From: Actinomycetota bacterium
GTDB lineage: Bacteria > Actinomycetota > Actinomycetes > Nanopelagicales > Nanopelagicaceae
Direction of reading: 5' to 3'
Assembly: GCA_009705675.1 (NCBI GenBank)
Contig: WLSX01000041.1
Location: 1 to 5,215 of the forward strand
Length of the DNA stretch: 5,215 nucleotides
Part shown: positions 1-5,215 of the stretch, in pieces
How the letters are laid out: every line of letters begins with the position of its first letter
Numbering within the stretch: position 1 is the first letter of the stretch
Made by a program: the position numbers and the translations under genes
Notes under the pieces: model-generated
Seen by the model: only the letters and a program-made list of their open reading frames with translations
Databases searched by the model: none
What the model was told of the DNA's origin: nothing

Positions 1-437
1 CGTTGTTGGATACCTACTGATAAATCCTCAATTAGAGCATCTGGATTAATATCAAACTTAAACTCTTTGGCAATACTTGCTATTTTTACCTTTGCGTCAT
101 CAAGGGTAAGAATTCCGCGCTTAGTTTGTTCGTGTCCTAAAACGATATTTTCTGCAACTGTAAAAACTGGCACCAACATAAAATGTTGATGAACCATTCC
201 GATTCCGCAATTTAATGCATCAGATGGTTCTTTAATATCTACTTGTTTGCCATCTACAAAAATTGAGCCACTGTCTGCCTCTAATAAACCGTAGACGATG
301 TTCATTAAGGTTGATTTACCAGCGCCATTTTCACCAAGAATGGCGTGAATCTCTCCCTTTTCAACTTTTAAATTGATTTGGTCATTAGCAACTAAGGCAC
401 CAAATTTCTTGGTAATTCCTTTAAGTTCTAACGACAC
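1..437 (-). CDS. ABC transporter ATP-binding protein, nucleoside/BMP-type uptake system (partial, C-terminus beyond window)
   Basis: This is the N-terminal 145 codons of an ATPase that would drive import of the ligand bound by the upstream BMP-family protein, probably a nucleoside. It begins at a GTG (437-435) preceded by AAGGAG (449-444) with 6 nt spacing. Visible motifs are a Walker A loop GENGAGKST (residues 35-43), a Q-loop segment MVHQHFMLVP with Q84, and the start of the ABC signature as LSVGIQQR (from residue 139), where the window ends. The HQHFMLVP segment and the linkage to a BMP protein are typical of the RbsA/XylG/YufO-like group, which carry two ATPase domains in about 500 residues, so a second domain and permease genes are expected to the left. 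The gene follows the binding-protein gene on the same strand after a terminator-like hairpin, so it is probably expressed by read-through at a lower level. The ABC ATPase call is secure; the substrate is inferred from context. Confidence 0.93.
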   Translation of the reverse strand, partial: MSLELKGITKKFGALVANDQINLKVEKGEIHAILGENGAGKSTLMNIVYGLLEADSGSIFVDGKQVDIKEPSDALNCGIGMVHQHFMLVPVFTVAENIVLGHEQTKRGILTLDDAKVKIASIAKEFKFDINPDALIEDLSVGIQQ

Positions 438-443
438 TTGCTG

Positions 444-449
444 CTCCTT
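444..449 (-). promoter_or_regulatory. Ribosome binding site of the ABC ATPase gene
   Basis: AAGGAG lies 6 nt upstream of the GTG start and fixes that start. It directly abuts the U-tract of the preceding hairpin, so the ribosome site and the terminator-like element are nearly fused. Confidence 0.8.
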
Positions 450-487
450 AAATAAAACTGGGTGAGTTAGAAATCTAACTCACCCAG
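449..487 (-). terminator. Terminator-like hairpin between the BMP binding-protein gene and the ABC ATPase gene
   Basis: Positions 458-470 (CTGGGTGAGTTAG) and 475-487 (CTAACTCACCCAG) are a perfect 13-bp inverted repeat with a 4-nt loop. On the minus strand it is followed at once by TTTTATTTA (457-449), giving the shape of an intrinsic terminator. It lies 35 nt after the binding-protein stop codon and just before the ribosome site of the ATPase. Since the ATPase needs the same transcript unless it has its own promoter, partial termination is the likely role: abundant binding protein, less ATPase. The U-tract is interrupted by one A, which also fits incomplete termination. The structure is seen directly; the partial efficiency is inferred. 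Confidence 0.8.
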
Positions 488-522
488 CGATACTACAGAA
501 CGACCGACTATTAGTCGATCAA

Positions 523-1551
523 TTAGTTAACTGATATATATCCAGCTGCAATGTTTGCGGCAAGATCTTTAACCTCTGCCTGTAACTTTGCAGAGATTTT
601 CTTTGACCATGATGGTGTGATTACGATTGAAACGCCCTTGTTCTTAAGAGTTCCAACGTAAGCAGTATTTGAGAACTTGCCATCATAAGCTTCCTTAACA
701 GTTGCAAGTACACCTTCTTTTAAGCCCTTCAGAGCTGAAACTGGTGTAACGCTTGCGAATTGCTTTCCAGTATCCATAACTGCAGCATCTACCCAGATAA
801 CGTTTGATTTTTTAGTCTTCAAACTGTTTCCAGCAGTTGTTGCTTGCATGTTTCCGGCTACAGGGAAAATAAAATCTGCACCTTGTTGTTCAAATGCAAC
901 AGATGTTGAAAGTGCCTTAGTCGTGTCATCAAAGCCACCAAGGAATGTTCCCTTTTTAGTAGCAGGATTCCAACCTAGAACTTCAACCTTAGTTCCATTT
1001 ACATCGTTGTAGTACTGAACTCCATTTGCATAACCATCCATGAAGATAGTTACGGTAGGAATTTGCAGACCACCATATGTAGCAACCTTGCCAGTCTTTG
1101 ACATTCCTGCTGCTAGGTAACCAACTAAGAATGAGTTCTCGTCAGTTTTGTAAGTAATTCCCTTTTGGTTTGCTCCGCCTGACCAGCCATCAACTAGTGA
1201 GAAGTTGATTTTTGGATTTTTTGCAGCAGCTGCGCCAATGGCGTCACCTAGCAAATATCCAACACCGATAATTGAAGTACATCCCTTGTCTACGAACTTC
1301 TGAACATTTGGTGCGTAATCTGCACCAGATTTAGCTGGTAAATACTCGATTGTTGATGCGTAGCCAGCAGCTTTAGCAGCCTTAGCACCTTCATATGAAG
1401 TTTGGTTAAATGACTTATCGTTGATGCCAGCAGTATCTAGCGCAACGCAAACCTTCTGCTTAGTTCCTGCAGCATTTGCTGGAGCAACTGCAACAGAAGT
1501 CATTAATGACGCGGCTGCAATAGCCACTACGAGCTTGTGTGATTTTTTCAA
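523..1551 (-). CDS. BMP-family (PnrA/BmpA-like) substrate-binding protein, secreted
   Basis: This 342-residue protein resembles the BMP family of periplasmic-type binding proteins, which deliver nucleosides or related ligands to ABC importers. A Sec signal peptide is visible: MKKSHK, a hydrophobic stretch to about residue 22, and a cleavage site after A25-N26-A27. There is no lipobox cysteine. The family motif GINDKSFNQ (residues 42-50) is intact, with F48 in the position that usually stacks on the ligand; LVDG (D121), SKTGKVATYGG (151-161) and MDGYANGV (171-178) follow in family order. The frame could open at a TTG at 1563, but that codon overlaps the GGGAGGG Shine-Dalgarno (1561-1555); the TTG at 1551 gives a normal signal peptide, although the spacing (4 nt) is short. 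The ABC ATPase gene follows downstream. The upstream leader may regulate translation. The family is secure; nucleoside specificity is inferred. Confidence 0.9.
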   Translation of the reverse strand: MKKSHKLVVAIAAASLMTSVAVAPANAAGTKQKVCVALDTAGINDKSFNQTSYEGAKAAKAAGYASTIEYLPAKSGADYAPNVQKFVDKGCTSIIGVGYLLGDAIGAAAAKNPKINFSLVDGWSGGANQKGITYKTDENSFLVGYLAAGMSKTGKVATYGGLQIPTVTIFMDGYANGVQYYNDVNGTKVEVLGWNPATKKGTFLGGFDDTTKALSTSVAFEQQGADFIFPVAGNMQATTAGNSLKTKKSNVIWVDAAVMDTGKQFASVTPVSALKGLKEGVLATVKEAYDGKFSNTAYVGTLKNKGVSIVITPSWSKKISAKLQAEVKDLAANIAAGYISVN

Positions 1552-1554
1552 AAT

Positions 1555-1561
1555 CCCTCCC
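1555..1561 (-). promoter_or_regulatory. Shine-Dalgarno of the BMP gene, decides the TTG start at 1551
   Basis: GGGAGGG at 1561-1555 is a strong anti-16S match ending 3-4 nt before TTG 1551-1549. A start at TTG 1563 would place this element inside the coding sequence and leave no clear ribosome site upstream. CCUUCCC at 1618-1612 in the leader could pair with this whole element (7 contiguous pairs, one of them G-U). Confidence 0.65.
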
Positions 1562-1650
1562 AAGGACTAAGACCCAAATTTGTATGGGTAAGTTGTGTGC
1601 TGACCCTATCGGGGAAGGTGCTTCCTGCTAGAACGGCGCCCATGGTGGTT
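1555..1650 (-). ncRNA. Structured 5' leader of the BMP gene, candidate cis-regulatory RNA of no class I recognise
   Basis: The GC-rich leader stands out from its AT-rich surroundings. On the minus strand, hairpin A is GGAAG (1625-1621), loop CAC, CUUCC (1617-1613). Hairpin B is ACCCA (1589-1585), an 8-nt loop, UGGGU (1576-1572). The 3' arm of hairpin A lies within CCUUCCC (1618-1612), which is complementary to the ribosome site GGGAGGG (1561-1555), so hairpin A and ribosome-site masking exclude one another. This arrangement is what a translational switch needs. I compared it from memory with the common riboswitch classes (purine, preQ1, TPP, SAM, cobalamin, glycine, guanidine, fluoride) and saw no match. 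C-rich leader segments can pair with a purine-rich ribosome site by chance, so confidence is modest. Confidence 0.35.
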
Positions 1651-1712
1651 CATTACGATTTCTTTAGATTTGATTAAACTCTAAATATAGAGTTTAAACT
1701 TTTAAGGCAGTT
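1651..1712 (-). promoter_or_regulatory. Likely promoter region of the canonical BMP gene
   Basis: A promoter of its own is likely here because the gene has a long structured leader and differs in character from the trpS-linked operon upstream. The segment is very AT-rich. The best -10 candidate is TATATT at 1689-1684, which would start transcription near 1677 and give a leader of about 125 nt. The matching -35 region (CTGCCT or ACTGCC near 1710-1705) is poor, so the exact promoter cannot be fixed by eye. Confidence 0.3.
1674..1697. repeat. Perfect AT-rich 10-bp inverted repeat (possible operator or weak terminator)
   Basis: TTAAACTCTA (1674-1683), spacer AATA, TAGAGTTTAA (1688-1697) is a perfect inverted repeat, located 14 nt after the end of the upstream BMP paralog's tandem stop codons (TAG TAA, 1716-1711). 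On the minus strand no U-run follows, so it is a poor intrinsic terminator for that gene; on the + strand ACTTTT follows, but no + strand gene ends here. A -10-like TATATT (1689-1684) lies across the spacer and the right arm, so an operator over the promoter of the canonical BMP gene is an alternative. No -35 box is clear. Confidence 0.45.
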
Positions 1713-1713
1713 A

Positions 1714-2721
1714 CTACTGTTTTGTGATGTTTTTAACTCGCCCAGCCTTTAAGTCTTCAAGAATTTTGAGAGTTTTTGTAGAAAATGAACCGCCATTGAC
1801 CAGATTTACCGAAAGGCCGCCATCCTTAAGGTTATAGCGATGACCATAAATCCCTTTGTTGGCATCAAGAATATCTAACATGTTTTTTCCGACTAATTCA
1901 GTTGCAATAATCTGTTCAACTGCAATATCAAATCGTTTCTTAATCACTAAATACTGATTCTTTTTTCCAGCTGAAAAATTTAAAAAGTATTGCTCTGGTA
2001 AAAGCCCTGAAACAAAACTCTTATTGGCGCCACTATTTAAAGCAGCAACTGTTGAGATAACCTCATCTGATTTTGACCAAGTCGACAAAATCTGATCAAC
2101 GCCTGAACTAACCTGTTTTTTAACCTCTTCTGAAACTACTTGATCTACTAATAAATTACTGACTTTAATTTTTGGATTTGCCGCTACTGCCCCTCGGGTA
2201 AAGGCTGATCCATAACTATTTACATTAACCGATGATTTTTCACTAATAAATCCGATTTTCCCGCTCTTGCTGACTGAAGCCATTGCGGCTGCGGCGAAAT
2301 AAACTGCCTCGCTGGTTGCAAAAGATAGATTAGAAACGTTTGTTAGGCCAACTGATTCATCATCAATTATTGCAAACTGGGTGTTGGGAAATTCATTAGC
2401 AATCCGCTTAACCGTATCGGCATAGCCAGGGCCGACACAAATAATCAGTTGATACTTACTCTTTGCTAAGAATCGAACTCTGGTTATGCGATCACCTAAT
2501 GTGCCATCTGTGATCTGCTCTCGAACATCTAACCTAGAAAGTTTGTATTTTTTGATAGCTCGCTCTAGCCCAACAGATGCTAAATCATTTACGCCATTGT
2601 CCCCTTTACCGCCCACTTCATATGCAATTGCTATCTTTACCGTAGCGGCTTTTACTGGCGGGGTTAAAAAGGTTGTAGTTAGTAGAAGCGATAAGACAAA
2701 TGAAAGTAAGCGCTTAGCCAT
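1714..2721 (-). CDS. Divergent BMP-family secreted protein, translationally coupled to trpS
   Basis: This 335-residue protein has a Sec signal peptide ([14 protein letters not shown], cleavage likely after V23-K24-A25) and no lipobox. Its mature part starts like a BMP-family binding protein: [19 protein letters not shown] (residues 28-46), then [11 protein letters not shown] after a family-like [13 protein letters not shown]. The ligand-site motif usually written DKSFN reads DNGVN (residues 41-45), so the aromatic residue is missing, and the glycine/proline-rich loop after KIGF is not conserved either. It could bind another ligand or act as a sensor or chaperone-like lipid-free binding protein; I cannot tell. 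Its ATG (2721-2719) lies inside the end of trpS with an 8-nt overlap and no good ribosome site of its own, so translation probably depends on trpS ribosomes. No permease or ATPase gene is adjacent in its own operon. The gene ends with tandem stops TAG TAA. Family assignment is fairly sure, function unknown. Confidence 0.8.
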   Translation of the reverse strand: MAKRLLSFVLSLLLTTTFLTPPVKAATVKIAIAYEVGGKGDNGVNDLASVGLERAIKKYKLSRLDVREQITDGTLGDRITRVRFLAKSKYQLIICVGPGYADTVKRIANEFPNTQFAIIDDESVGLTNVSNLSFATSEAVYFAAAAMASVSKSGKIGFISEKSSVNVNSYGSAFTRGAVAANPKIKVSNLLVDQVVSEEVKKQVSSGVDQILSTWSKSDEVISTVAALNSGANKSFVSGLLPEQYFLNFSAGKKNQYLVIKKRFDIAVEQIIATELVGKNMLDILDANKGIYGHRYNLKDGGLSVNLVNGGSFSTKTLKILEDLKAGRVKNITKQ

Positions 2722-3718
2722 TTTTAATCAGACCTAAGGCGGCATAAACATCAGATAATGTTTTATTAGCTACATGATTAGCTTTATCAGCGCCGGCCTT
2801 TAATATGCGAAGCAACTCTGCTTGATCATTCATTAACTCTTCAGTTCGCTTACGGATTGGGGAAAGTGCCTGGACAACGACATCGGCAACTTCAGTCTTA
2901 AAGTCACCATAACCTTTACCGGCAAATTGAGTTTCTAAATCGGTGATTGTTTGACCAGAAAGAGCGGAGTGAATAGTTAGTAGGTTTGAGATACCAGCTT
3001 TTTCTTTTTCATCAAATTTAACCTCTTTGCCAGCATCGGTCACACTTGATTTAAACTTTTTAATTGTTGCTTCAGGTGAATCCAGTAACTCAATTACGCC
3101 AGACATGGAAGCAGCCGATTTACTCATCTTGGCGGTTGGATCTTGCAGATCATTAATTTTTGCAAGTGATTTAATAATTTGAGCTTGTGGAATATTAAAC
3201 ACCTCTTTGTATTTACTATTAAATCTTTGTCCTAAATCTCTGGTCAATTCGATATGTTGACGTTGATCCTCACCTACTGGCACAAAATCTGCTTGATATA
3301 ACAATATGTCCGCTGCCTGCAGAATTGGATATGTAAACAGACCAACATTGGTTCGATCAGTTCCACCCTTTTGTGATTTATCTTTAAATTGGGTCATGCG
3401 CCCGGCTTCACCAAAGCCAGTTATGCACTCCAGTACCCAAGCTAATTGATTGTGTGCTGGAACATGAGATTGAATAAATAATGTGCACTGTTTTGGATCA
3501 ACACCAATAGCAATTAATTGAGCTGCTGATAAAAGTGTTCGTTTTTCTAATAATTTTGGATCAGTTTCAACCGTAAGAGCGTGTAAATCAACTACGCAGT
3601 AAAAAGCATCATTTTCTTGCTGCAGCGCCACCCACTGTTTTAGAGCGCCGAGGTAATTACCAAGGTGAAATGAATCATGAGTTGGCTGGATACCCGATAG
3701 GACTCGTTTTTTACTCAT
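2714..3718 (-). CDS. trpS: Tryptophan--tRNA ligase
   Basis: This enzyme charges tRNA-Trp with tryptophan at the expense of ATP, in the cytoplasm. The 334-residue length is normal for bacterial TrpS. The class I motifs are present: [18 protein letters not shown] (residues 8-25), with HLGN (18-21) as the HIGH element, and AKMSKS (196-201) as the KMSKS loop. Between them are the conserved [16 protein letters not shown] (147-161) and [16 protein letters not shown] (126-141) segments. The start ATG (3718-3716) overlaps the TAA of the CorC-type gene by one base (TAATG), and only a weak GGGA lies upstream, so translational coupling is likely. The stop overlaps the downstream BMP paralog by 8 nt. No T-box or trp leader can be placed here because the gene sits inside the operon. 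Nothing essential appears missing. Confidence 0.97.
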   Translation of the reverse strand: MSKKRVLSGIQPTHDSFHLGNYLGALKQWVALQQENDAFYCVVDLHALTVETDPKLLEKRTLLSAAQLIAIGVDPKQCTLFIQSHVPAHNQLAWVLECITGFGEAGRMTQFKDKSQKGGTDRTNVGLFTYPILQAADILLYQADFVPVGEDQRQHIELTRDLGQRFNSKYKEVFNIPQAQIIKSLAKINDLQDPTAKMSKSAASMSGVIELLDSPEATIKKFKSSVTDAGKEVKFDEKEKAGISNLLTIHSALSGQTITDLETQFAGKGYGDFKTEVADVVVQALSPIRKRTEELMNDQAELLRILKAGADKANHVANKTLSDVYAALGLIKNG

Positions 3719-5007
3719 TAATTCCCAGAATCTCTGGTAAGTAATAATTGATTGATTTGTTTGCCATTCATGCTGATAATTGTAAAGCGTGCTCCGTTAA
3801 TTCGAATGACATCGTTAACCTGCGCAATTCGGCCTAAATAATGGGTAACAAAGCCGCTGACAGTTTCATATGGGCCGGCTGGCAACAAAATACCCTTTGA
3901 TTCCAGCAGATCTGAAAGTAAAACCTCACCACTAATCTCAATATCACCAACTCGTGCTTTAGGTTGTGGTTGTGTTTCATGACCATCATATTCATCTTGA
4001 ATCTGTCCAATTAGACACTCAACTAAGTTCTCAAGAGTAATTATTCCATTTGTACCACCATTTTTATCAAGCACAATTGCAATATGTTGCCGTTTACTAC
4101 GCATCTCAGTTAATGCTTGCAATACTTGACTAGTTTTAGGTAAAAACATTATGTTTCTAACAATCTCCATAATTGTTAGTTGGGCATCATCAAACTTTGG
4201 ATCTAATAAATCTCTGGCATGCAAAAATCCAATTACATCATCACTGCTGCCACGTACAACTGGGTAACGAGAGTGAGTAAGTTTTACAACAATTTTTCTA
4301 GCTTGCGAAATCGTCAATGAGGCATCTAGGAAATCAACCTCAGATCTTGGCACCATCACCTCATCAATTAATCGGTCACTAGATTTGAAGACCTCGGTAA
4401 CAATTTCTCGTTCTTCTTTTGTTAAATCAGCGTGCCCACTAACTAAATCCATTAACTCAGCCTCAGATATCTGACTTCGAGGTGTTTTTGCGTTAATGCC
4501 AAAAAGTTTCATCACTAAATCTGTTGAGTGCGAGACCAGCCAAATAATTGGTTTAAATACGATTGCGATTCGATCAATTGTTGCAGCCGAAGCGAGCGCA
4601 ATCGCCTCAGTCTTATATAACGCTAGCCGCTTTGGTACTAACTCACCAAATACTAAAGATATATAAGCAATCACTAAGGTGATACCAACGATAGACAAAA
4701 TCTCACTCGTACCTGTTGATATCCCTAGCTCTTCTAACTTTGGAATTACATACTGCCCTAACTGCTCAGCGCCGAGTGCGGCTGATAAAAATCCACAAAC
4801 TGTAATTCCTACTTGGGCGGCAGCTAAAAACCTATTTGGATGTTTAGTTAAGGCTGCCACTCGGGCGCCACGTTTGCCAAGATTTGCGATTTGTTTCACT
4901 TGCGACTCACGTAAGGAAATAAGTGCAATTTCTGCGGCAACAAAGATTCCGCCCACTGCAATTAGAGCTAAAACGATTGCGATGCTTTTTAAAGCGCCAT
5001 CAGCCAT
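3718..5007 (-). CDS. CNNM/CorC (HlyC/CorC) family membrane protein with CBS domains
   Basis: The 429-residue product has the standard three-part layout. A DUF21/CNNM membrane domain covers about residues 5-180, with hydrophobic segments near 7-30, 60-82, 103-122 and 137-158 and the family signature [11 protein letters not shown] (120-130). A CBS pair follows (about 210-335), with [12 protein letters not shown] (217-228), SRYPVVRG (246-253), [11 protein letters not shown] (258-268) and [21 protein letters not shown] (321-341). The C-terminal CorC/HlyC domain runs from about 350 to 425 ([15 protein letters not shown]). Relatives are linked to Mg2+/Co2+ efflux or ion homeostasis; haemolysin activity is a historic label. 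The frame stays open up to a TTG at 5133, but the added 42 residues are basic, not membrane-like, and overlap the structured RNA on the other strand. ATG 5007 gives a normal family N-terminus. A TATCAT (5020-5015) exactly 7 nt before the ATG suggests a leaderless transcript. trpS overlaps the 3' end by 1 nt. Confidence 0.92.
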   Translation of the reverse strand: MADGALKSIAIVLALIAVGGIFVAAEIALISLRESQVKQIANLGKRGARVAALTKHPNRFLAAAQVGITVCGFLSAALGAEQLGQYVIPKLEELGISTGTSEILSIVGITLVIAYISLVFGELVPKRLALYKTEAIALASAATIDRIAIVFKPIIWLVSHSTDLVMKLFGINAKTPRSQISEAELMDLVSGHADLTKEEREIVTEVFKSSDRLIDEVMVPRSEVDFLDASLTISQARKIVVKLTHSRYPVVRGSSDDVIGFLHARDLLDPKFDDAQLTIMEIVRNIMFLPKTSQVLQALTEMRSKRQHIAIVLDKNGGTNGIITLENLVECLIGQIQDEYDGHETQPQPKARVGDIEISGEVLLSDLLESKGILLPAGPYETVSGFVTHYLGRIAQVNDVIRINGARFTIISMNGKQINQLLLTRDSGN

Positions 5008-5014
5008 ATCTCCA

Positions 5015-5020
5015 ATGATA
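5015..5020 (-). promoter_or_regulatory. -10 box of a probable leaderless promoter for the CorC-type gene
   Basis: TATCAT matches TATAAT at five of six positions and ends 7 nt before the ATG at 5007, the distance at which transcription would begin on the start codon itself. A GGAG (5013-5010) lies only 2 nt from the ATG, too close to act as a normal ribosome site, which agrees with a leaderless start. No good -35 hexamer is visible 16-19 nt upstream. Confidence 0.4.
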
Positions 5021-5029
5021 ACTGTGGAT

Positions 5030-5088
5030 AAGCAGGGCTCGCTAAATGAGCGCCTAATCTCGCGCCCCTTCCCCTTTTTACCCTTTCT
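5030..5088 (+). ncRNA. Candidate msiK RNA motif in the 5' leader of the MsiK/UgpC-like gene
   Basis: On the + strand, AAG (5030-5032) and GGGC (5035-5038) can pair with GCCC and CUU (5064-5070), and inside them CGCU (5040-5043) pairs with AGCG (5049-5052) around the loop AAAUG. This leaves an 11-nt one-sided bulge, CCUAAUCUCGC (5053-5063). A run of pyrimidines (5065-5088, broken only by A5080) follows the hairpin. As I recall, the msiK motif of Actinobacteria is a long hairpin with an 11-nt bulge and a 3' pyrimidine-rich flank, always in leaders of msiK sugar-ABC ATPase genes; layout and downstream gene both agree. I cannot recall the consensus bases. A competing fold pairs 5034-5040 with 5048-5055. 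The RNA would start over 110 nt before the gene. Confidence 0.5.
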
Positions 5089-5106
5089 GTCGTAACCTTT
5101 GCCAAC

Positions 5107-5160
5107 TCTCACAACCGTGAGACCTTCATCCAACGGATCGTCGGGTACGTACCTACCCGG
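5107..5160 (+). other. Two short hairpins in the leader before the MsiK/UgpC-like gene
   Basis: TCTCAC (5107-5112), loop AACC, GTGAGA (5117-5122) is a perfect 6-bp hairpin with a tetraloop. CGGGTA (5142-5147), a 6-nt spacer, TACCCG (5154-5159) is another perfect 6-bp hairpin, and it ends 4 nt before the AAGGAG ribosome site (5164). Neither is followed by a U-run, so they are not terminators on the + strand. They may be part of leader regulation together with the upstream candidate RNA; their function is not known to me. No clear + strand promoter could be fixed in 5008-5177. Confidence 0.35.
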
Positions 5161-5163
5161 AAG

Positions 5164-5169
5164 AAGGAG
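5164..5169 (+). promoter_or_regulatory. Ribosome binding site of the MsiK/UgpC-like gene
   Basis: AAGGAG lies 8 nt before the ATG at 5178 and makes that start convincing although only 38 nt of the gene are in the window. Confidence 0.75.
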
Positions 5170-5177
5170 TGCTAACC

Positions 5178-5215
5178 ATGGCCTCAGTTGTATTCAAACA
5201 AGCATCACGAATCTA
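5178..5215 (+). CDS. MsiK/UgpC/MsmK-like sugar ABC transporter ATP-binding protein (partial, only the N-terminus)
   Basis: Only 12 full codons are visible, reading MASVVFKQASRI followed by a codon beginning TA (probably Tyr). This agrees with the usual opening of actinobacterial MsiK/UgpC ATPases (M-A-x-V-x-F-x-x-A-x-R-x-Y-P-G), the shared motor subunit that energises several carbohydrate importers. The ATG has a strong AAGGAG 8 nt upstream. The gene is divergent from the CorC-type operon. The preceding leader carries a hairpin with an 11-nt bulge and pyrimidine tract like the RNA motif known before msiK genes, and the two calls support each other. No catalytic motif is inside the window, so the family call rests on a very short match plus context. 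Confidence 0.65.
   Translation, partial: MASVVFKQASRI

Noticed and set aside
502..520. A small palindromic element (CGACTA T TAGTCG) just after the BMP stop codon.
   Set aside because: The arms leave a 1-nt loop, so only about 4 bp can pair; there is no U-tract. The strong 13-bp hairpin beside it explains termination.
1606..1653. A 15-codon frame starting at ATG 1653 in the BMP leader, rich in His and Arg.
   Set aside because: No ribosome site, no run of regulatory codons such as those of a classical leader peptide, and it conflicts with the overlapping longer frame; chance is most likely.
2486..2737. An 83-codon open frame on the + strand opposite the start of the BMP paralog.
   Set aside because: It lies antisense to a well-supported gene, has no ribosome site and no recognisable protein features; it is a shadow frame.
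3719..3760. T-box or trp leader in front of trpS.
   Set aside because: trpS starts on the last base of the upstream stop codon, so there is no leader space; its expression must come from the upstream promoter or coupling.
5023..5031. Replication origin suggested by a perfect DnaA box.
   Set aside because: Only one box is seen, with no AT-rich unwinding element, no cluster of boxes and no dnaA/dnaN neighbours.
4679..5095. A 138-codon open frame on the + strand opposite the N-terminus of the CorC-type gene.
   Set aside because: Its sequence is the complement of conserved membrane segments of the CorC-type protein and shows no ribosome site or domain of its own.

Overview
The window looks like a piece of chromosome from a low-GC actinobacterium. 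The base composition is AT-rich by eye. The short + strand gene at the right edge begins like the actinobacterial MsiK/UgpC sugar-ABC ATPases, and starts such as GTG and TTG are used. A streamlined freshwater lineage of the acI/Nanopelagicales type would fit, but that placement is inference. I see no mobile element, CRISPR array, tRNA or rRNA.

Almost everything reads on the minus strand. From right to left, 5007-1714 holds a compact, overlapping set: a CNNM/CorC-type membrane protein with CBS domains, tryptophanyl-tRNA synthetase (trpS, sharing 1 nt with the gene before it), and a divergent BMP-family secreted protein (sharing 8 nt with trpS). The overlaps suggest one operon with translational coupling. 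A gap of about 160 nt follows (1552-1713), holding an AT-rich palindrome and a structured leader. Next comes a second, canonical BMP-family binding protein (523-1551), a strong hairpin plus U-tract (449-487), and the start of its ABC ATPase (437 to the left edge, cut off at the signature motif). The last two genes form a nucleoside-type (PnrA/BmpA-like) uptake system whose permeases should lie beyond the left edge.

At the right edge a divergent + strand gene starts at 5178, with a clear ribosome binding site and a MsiK/UgpC-like N-terminus. Between it and the CorC-type gene lies about 170 nt of non-coding DNA. On the + strand this DNA can form a hairpin with an 11-nt one-sided bulge followed by a pyrimidine-rich stretch. 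That matches what I remember of the msiK RNA motif of Actinobacteria, and I consider it the most interesting element here.

Other points of interest are a possible mutually exclusive switch in the leader of the canonical BMP gene, in which one segment can either form a hairpin or mask the Shine-Dalgarno sequence; a terminator-like hairpin that probably lowers ATPase expression relative to the binding protein; the loss of a conserved ligand-site motif in the trpS-linked BMP paralog; and the absence of a lipobox in both binding proteins. The starts of the BMP and CorC-type genes are placed downstream of the longest possible reading frames, for reasons given in their entries.
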